A stretch of 18,577 nt of DNA from Bacteroidota bacterium (GTDB lineage: Bacteria > Bacteroidota > Rhodothermia > Balneolales > Balneolaceae): the NCBI GenBank assembly GCA_024635465.1, contig JAGXIS010000173.1:1-18577 (forward strand). The letters are read 5' to 3'. The translations under genes were made by a program, and so were the position numbers. The notes under the pieces were generated by a model, which saw only the letters and a program-made list of their open reading frames with translations, was not told where the DNA came from and made no database searches. This document shows positions 16,244 through 18,577 of this stretch, one piece after another; position 1 is the first letter of the stretch, and every line of letters begins with the position of its first letter.

Positions 16244-17536
16244 ATGAATGAATCTTCATTTTCAGAGCTGAATATTCAGCCTGAAATATTAAAAGCAATA
16301 CAAGAAATGGGTTTCGAAGCCCCGACATCTATTCAGGAAAGCTGTATCCCGCTTATTTTATCCGGAGTGGATCTGGTTGGACAAGCACAAACAGGAACGG
16401 GTAAAACCGCAGCATTCGGTATTCCGGCTATTCAGAAAGCCAATCGTGGATCAAAAGCTCCAAGTGTGTTAATCCTATGCCCAACGAGAGAGTTGGCCAT
16501 ACAGGTTACAGGTGAGCTGATCAAATTAGCCAAATACACAGACGGCATCTTTACCGTCCCCGTTTATGGTGGACAACCGATTAGCAGGCAGTTAACAGCT
16601 CTCAAAAAAGGTGCACAGATTGTAGTAGGCACACCGGGCAGGGTCATTGATCACCTGAAGCGCGGTACGCTCAAATTGGGAGCTCTGGAGATGGTTGTAC
16701 TCGATGAGGCGGATGAGATGTTGAATATGGGATTCCGAGAGGATCTTGAGGAAATACTGAGCTTCAGTAAAGGGAAGTCTCAAACGGTCATGTTCTCTGC
16801 AACGGTTCCGAAGGCGATTCAAAACATCATGAAAAAATGGATGGAGAATCCGGAAATGGTGAAGGTTGAAGGCCGTGCTGAAACAGCTGCCGGTGTTGAC
16901 CAATACTTCATGGAAGTTCGCGACTCTATGAGAACAGAAGCGGTATCACGTGTAATGGATATGGCTAACTTTAAGTTGGCTCTCATATTCTGTAATACCA
17001 AACGGCTGTGTGACTCGCTGGTTCAGGAACTTCAATCCAGGGGGTACTCCTCAGATGCACTTCATGGTGATATGCGTCAACAGGTACGCGATAAAGTGAT
17101 GAACAAATTCAGAAACGGACAAATTGATATACTGGTTGCGACGGATGTGGCTGCCCGCGGACTCGATGTGGATGAGATTGATGTGGTCTTTAATTATGAT
17201 ATTCCCAACGATCCGGAGTACTATGTGCATCGTATCGGGCGAACAGCCCGTGCCGGTCGATCCGGAATGGCGATCACTTTTACTTCCGGACGAAAGAAGA
17301 AACAGATTCGTTTTATCGAAAGAATGATTCGTACAGAATTAAAACCTCTTCCGATGCCTTCCACAAAAGAAGTGCAGCTTTCTAAAATGGATCATCATAT
17401 TGAGGATCTATTGGAAACTCTTGAGTCGGGTGGACTACGTGAGTATATCGATCAGCTTGAACCATTAGCTGAAGGACATTTTACTCCAATTGAGATGGCC
17501 GCAGCCCTCTTAAAAATGAGAATAGAAAGATCGTAA
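16244..17536 (+). CDS. DEAD-box ATP-dependent RNA helicase, DeaD/CshA-like without the DbpA RNA-binding domain
   Basis: The 430-residue protein has all helicase motifs: Q motif around FEAPTSIQ (24-31), motif I AQTGTGKT (48-55), Ia PTRELA, GG, Ib TPGR, motif II DEAD (154-157), III SAT (185-187), IV ALIFCNTK, V ATDVAARGLD (299-308) and VI HRIGRTARAG (329-338). The core ends near 360, followed by a ~70-residue tail with YIDQLEPLAEGHFTPIEMAA and ALLKM, reminiscent of the dimerisation region of CsdA/CshA. The DbpA-type RNA-binding domain of full DeaD (>500 residues) is absent. Such enzymes unwind RNA in ribosome assembly, RNA decay and cold adaptation. The gene stands alone between a structured leader and a strong terminator. 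Which paralogue it is (DeaD, RhlE, CshA) remains open. Confidence 0.93.
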   Translation: MNESSFSELNIQPEILKAIQEMGFEAPTSIQESCIPLILSGVDLVGQAQTGTGKTAAFGIPAIQKANRGSKAPSVLILCPTRELAIQVTGELIKLAKYTDGIFTVPVYGGQPISRQLTALKKGAQIVVGTPGRVIDHLKRGTLKLGALEMVVLDEADEMLNMGFREDLEEILSFSKGKSQTVMFSATVPKAIQNIMKKWMENPEMVKVEGRAETAAGVDQYFMEVRDSMRTEAVSRVMDMANFKLALIFCNTKRLCDSLVQELQSRGYSSDALHGDMRQQVRDKVMNKFRNGQIDILVATDVAARGLDVDEIDVVFNYDIPNDPEYYVHRIGRTARAGRSGMAITFTSGRKKKQIRFIERMIRTELKPLPMPSTKEVQLSKMDHHIEDLLETLESGGLREYIDQLEPLAEGHFTPIEMAAALLKMRIERS

Positions 17537-17547
17537 CTTTATAAAAT

Positions 17548-17586
17548 GAGTTGTGAGGTTTTAATCTCACAACTCCATTTTTTTTT
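17548..17586 (+). terminator. Rho-independent terminator after the helicase gene
   Basis: GAGTTGTGAG (17548-17557) and CTCACAACTC (17566-17575) form a perfect 10-bp stem with an 8-base loop, followed by a run of Ts into 17586. The stem ends 10 bp before the stop codon of the opposing gene, whose transcript meets the same hairpin but a weaker T tract, so it may act partly in both directions. Confidence 0.9.
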
Positions 17587-18577
17587 AATCATTTCCAACA
17601 AAGAAGATGGCGTTGGCCATCATCAATTTCCCATTCTCCCAAAAGCCTCTGAAGAGAGGATTATCGATAAAATAGACTACGTTTCCAGATCCGTGTCTTT
17701 GGGCTCCAAACGATAAGCTCTGCTCCAGTTGCTCCAACGCCTCATAACCGGCAAAACCACTCAGATGAGCATCTGTCTGAACCGTACCTACATTCCATCC
17801 GGAATCTAAATAGCTAAAAGCTGTTGCGTCTGTTTTTAGAGTGTGATAAAGGGGGTCATATCCATATGCCAATGGGTGAGTATCATCAACCACTACTTTA
17901 AAAATAGAACCGAAAACACTCGAGCTGATGCTTCTGCGATCTCTGTCCCCATAAGGAAGTAATTGATCTTCAAGGGTCGGCTCTTCATCTGAAGTGAACT
18001 TTCGTTGCAGCTGAAACCCATCTCTGCCGGCCAGAATCCTGTTGGCCTGACCAAATGCAATCAGTGTTCCGCCATCACGTGTCCAGGCGCTAATTTTCTC
18101 TATCCCGGCATCTGTTAAAATGTCATTGTAAGATCCGGAGGGAAGCACCAATACATTGTAAGAGCTCAGATCTGTACGCATCAACTGATTCGTATGAATA
18201 AGTGTAGCCGGGTATTTTAGTTGATGATCAAAGAAGTGCCAAATTTCACCTGCATTGAGAGAGGATGTACCCTCTCCAAGTAATAAAGCAACTTCAGGTT
18301 CTGTCAGTACACTTAAACTGGATGATCCAAAATCGGATCCTGATGCGACGAATCCTGAAGATGCTCCATGCAGGGATCTTCCATATTTTTCAGCAGCTTC
18401 CAATAAAATCCGGTCAAAATCTTGCCCCAAATTCCGATTATTTTCTCGAGGTATCATCAACGTACCCTTGTCAAAAGTCTCCCCATCTATTTGAAATGAA
18501 ATTTGCGAAAAACGACTTCGAACACCTTTTTGAGTAATGTCGGCAAGAAAACGTGCATCGTCCATCGACTCCCATCG
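17585..18577 (-). CDS. C-terminal part of a probable M14-type zinc carboxypeptidase family protein (5' end off window)
   Basis: The minus-strand frame is open from the right edge (reading R-W-E-S before the first Met at 18565) to a stop at 17585, so this is the last ~330 residues of a longer protein and no start should be placed here. The visible part resembles the C-terminal region of large M14 zinc peptidases in Bacteroidota, which ends in a glutamine-amidotransferase-like fold: VALLLGEGTSSLNAGEIWHF, then LSSYNVLVLPSGSY, then ISAWTRDGGTLIAFGQANRI. The zinc-binding catalytic domain would lie upstream, beyond the edge, so the peptidase call cannot be confirmed here. Such proteins are usually secreted. 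The gene converges on the helicase gene, sharing its terminator region. Confidence 0.65.
   Translation of the reverse strand, partial: RWESMDDARFLADITQKGVRSRFSQISFQIDGETFDKGTLMIPRENNRNLGQDFDRILLEAAEKYGRSLHGASSGFVASGSDFGSSSLSVLTEPEVALLLGEGTSSLNAGEIWHFFDHQLKYPATLIHTNQLMRTDLSSYNVLVLPSGSYNDILTDAGIEKISAWTRDGGTLIAFGQANRILAGRDGFQLQRKFTSDEEPTLEDQLLPYGDRDRRSISSSVFGSIFKVVVDDTHPLAYGYDPLYHTLKTDATAFSYLDSGWNVGTVQTDAHLSGFAGYEALEQLEQSLSFGAQRHGSGNVVYFIDNPLFRGFWENGKLMMANAIFFVGND

Noticed and set aside
18565..18565. A start codon for the right-edge gene
   Set aside because: The frame stays open to the window edge (R-W-E-S before this Met), and the visible part looks like the C-terminal half of a larger protein.

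Overview
The window looks like chromosomal core DNA of a Bacteroidota/Balneolota-type (FCB group) bacterium, most like Balneolaceae; this is inferred from gene content and protein style, not from a database search. Indicators are a giant two-component sensor with a double propeller, a DUF4834-type small membrane protein next to a bacterial deoxynucleoside kinase and folK, a 420-residue IspH, recF followed by a DUF721/DciA-like gene, and moderate AT richness with few strong Shine-Dalgarno sites. No tRNA, rRNA, CRISPR array, prophage or insertion sequence was seen.

Layout. (1) 1-2673, minus strand: an unbroken 891-codon stretch of a sensor histidine kinase, cut by the left edge just after its phosphoacceptor His. 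(2) 2674-3115: intergenic DNA with repeat-like segments, then yajQ (plus). (3) 7566 down to 3738, minus strand: dnaA, a 103-bp gap, then the compact cluster folB-folK-deoxynucleoside kinase-DUF4834-TPR with overlapping ends. (4) 7567-7939: a non-coding stretch with three exact TTATCCACA DnaA boxes, one near-match and an AT-rich tract; this is the best candidate for the chromosomal origin, oriC. (5) 7940-9247, minus: prmC and an unknown acidic-tailed protein. (6) 9444-14470, plus: a secreted, probably outer-membrane protein, enolase with a clear terminator, then recF, a DUF721/DciA-like protein and a YbbR-domain membrane protein. (7) ispH (minus), converging on the YbbR gene with a 14-bp overlap. 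(8) 15720-16243: an intergenic stretch with a ~150-bp imperfect palindrome and a structured probable leader, then a DEAD-box RNA helicase (plus) with a perfect terminator. (9) 17585 to the right edge, minus: the C-terminal part of a probable M14-type zinc carboxypeptidase-family protein.

How the genes fit together. The centre is a replication neighbourhood: DnaA with its boxes, RecF, and a candidate DciA-type helicase-loading protein, flanked by housekeeping genes for folate (folB, folK), nucleotide salvage (dNK), translation termination (prmC), glycolysis (eno), isoprenoids (ispH) and RNA remodelling (DEAD helicase). Gene direction switches across the origin (mainly minus to the left, mainly plus to the right), as expected for co-orientation with two forks leaving oriC. 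I found no convincing new multi-gene system. The parts most worth a second look are the origin layout, the TTG-started dnaA and folB with good ribosome-binding sites, the unknown protein at 8831-9247, and the three kinds of intergenic repeat.
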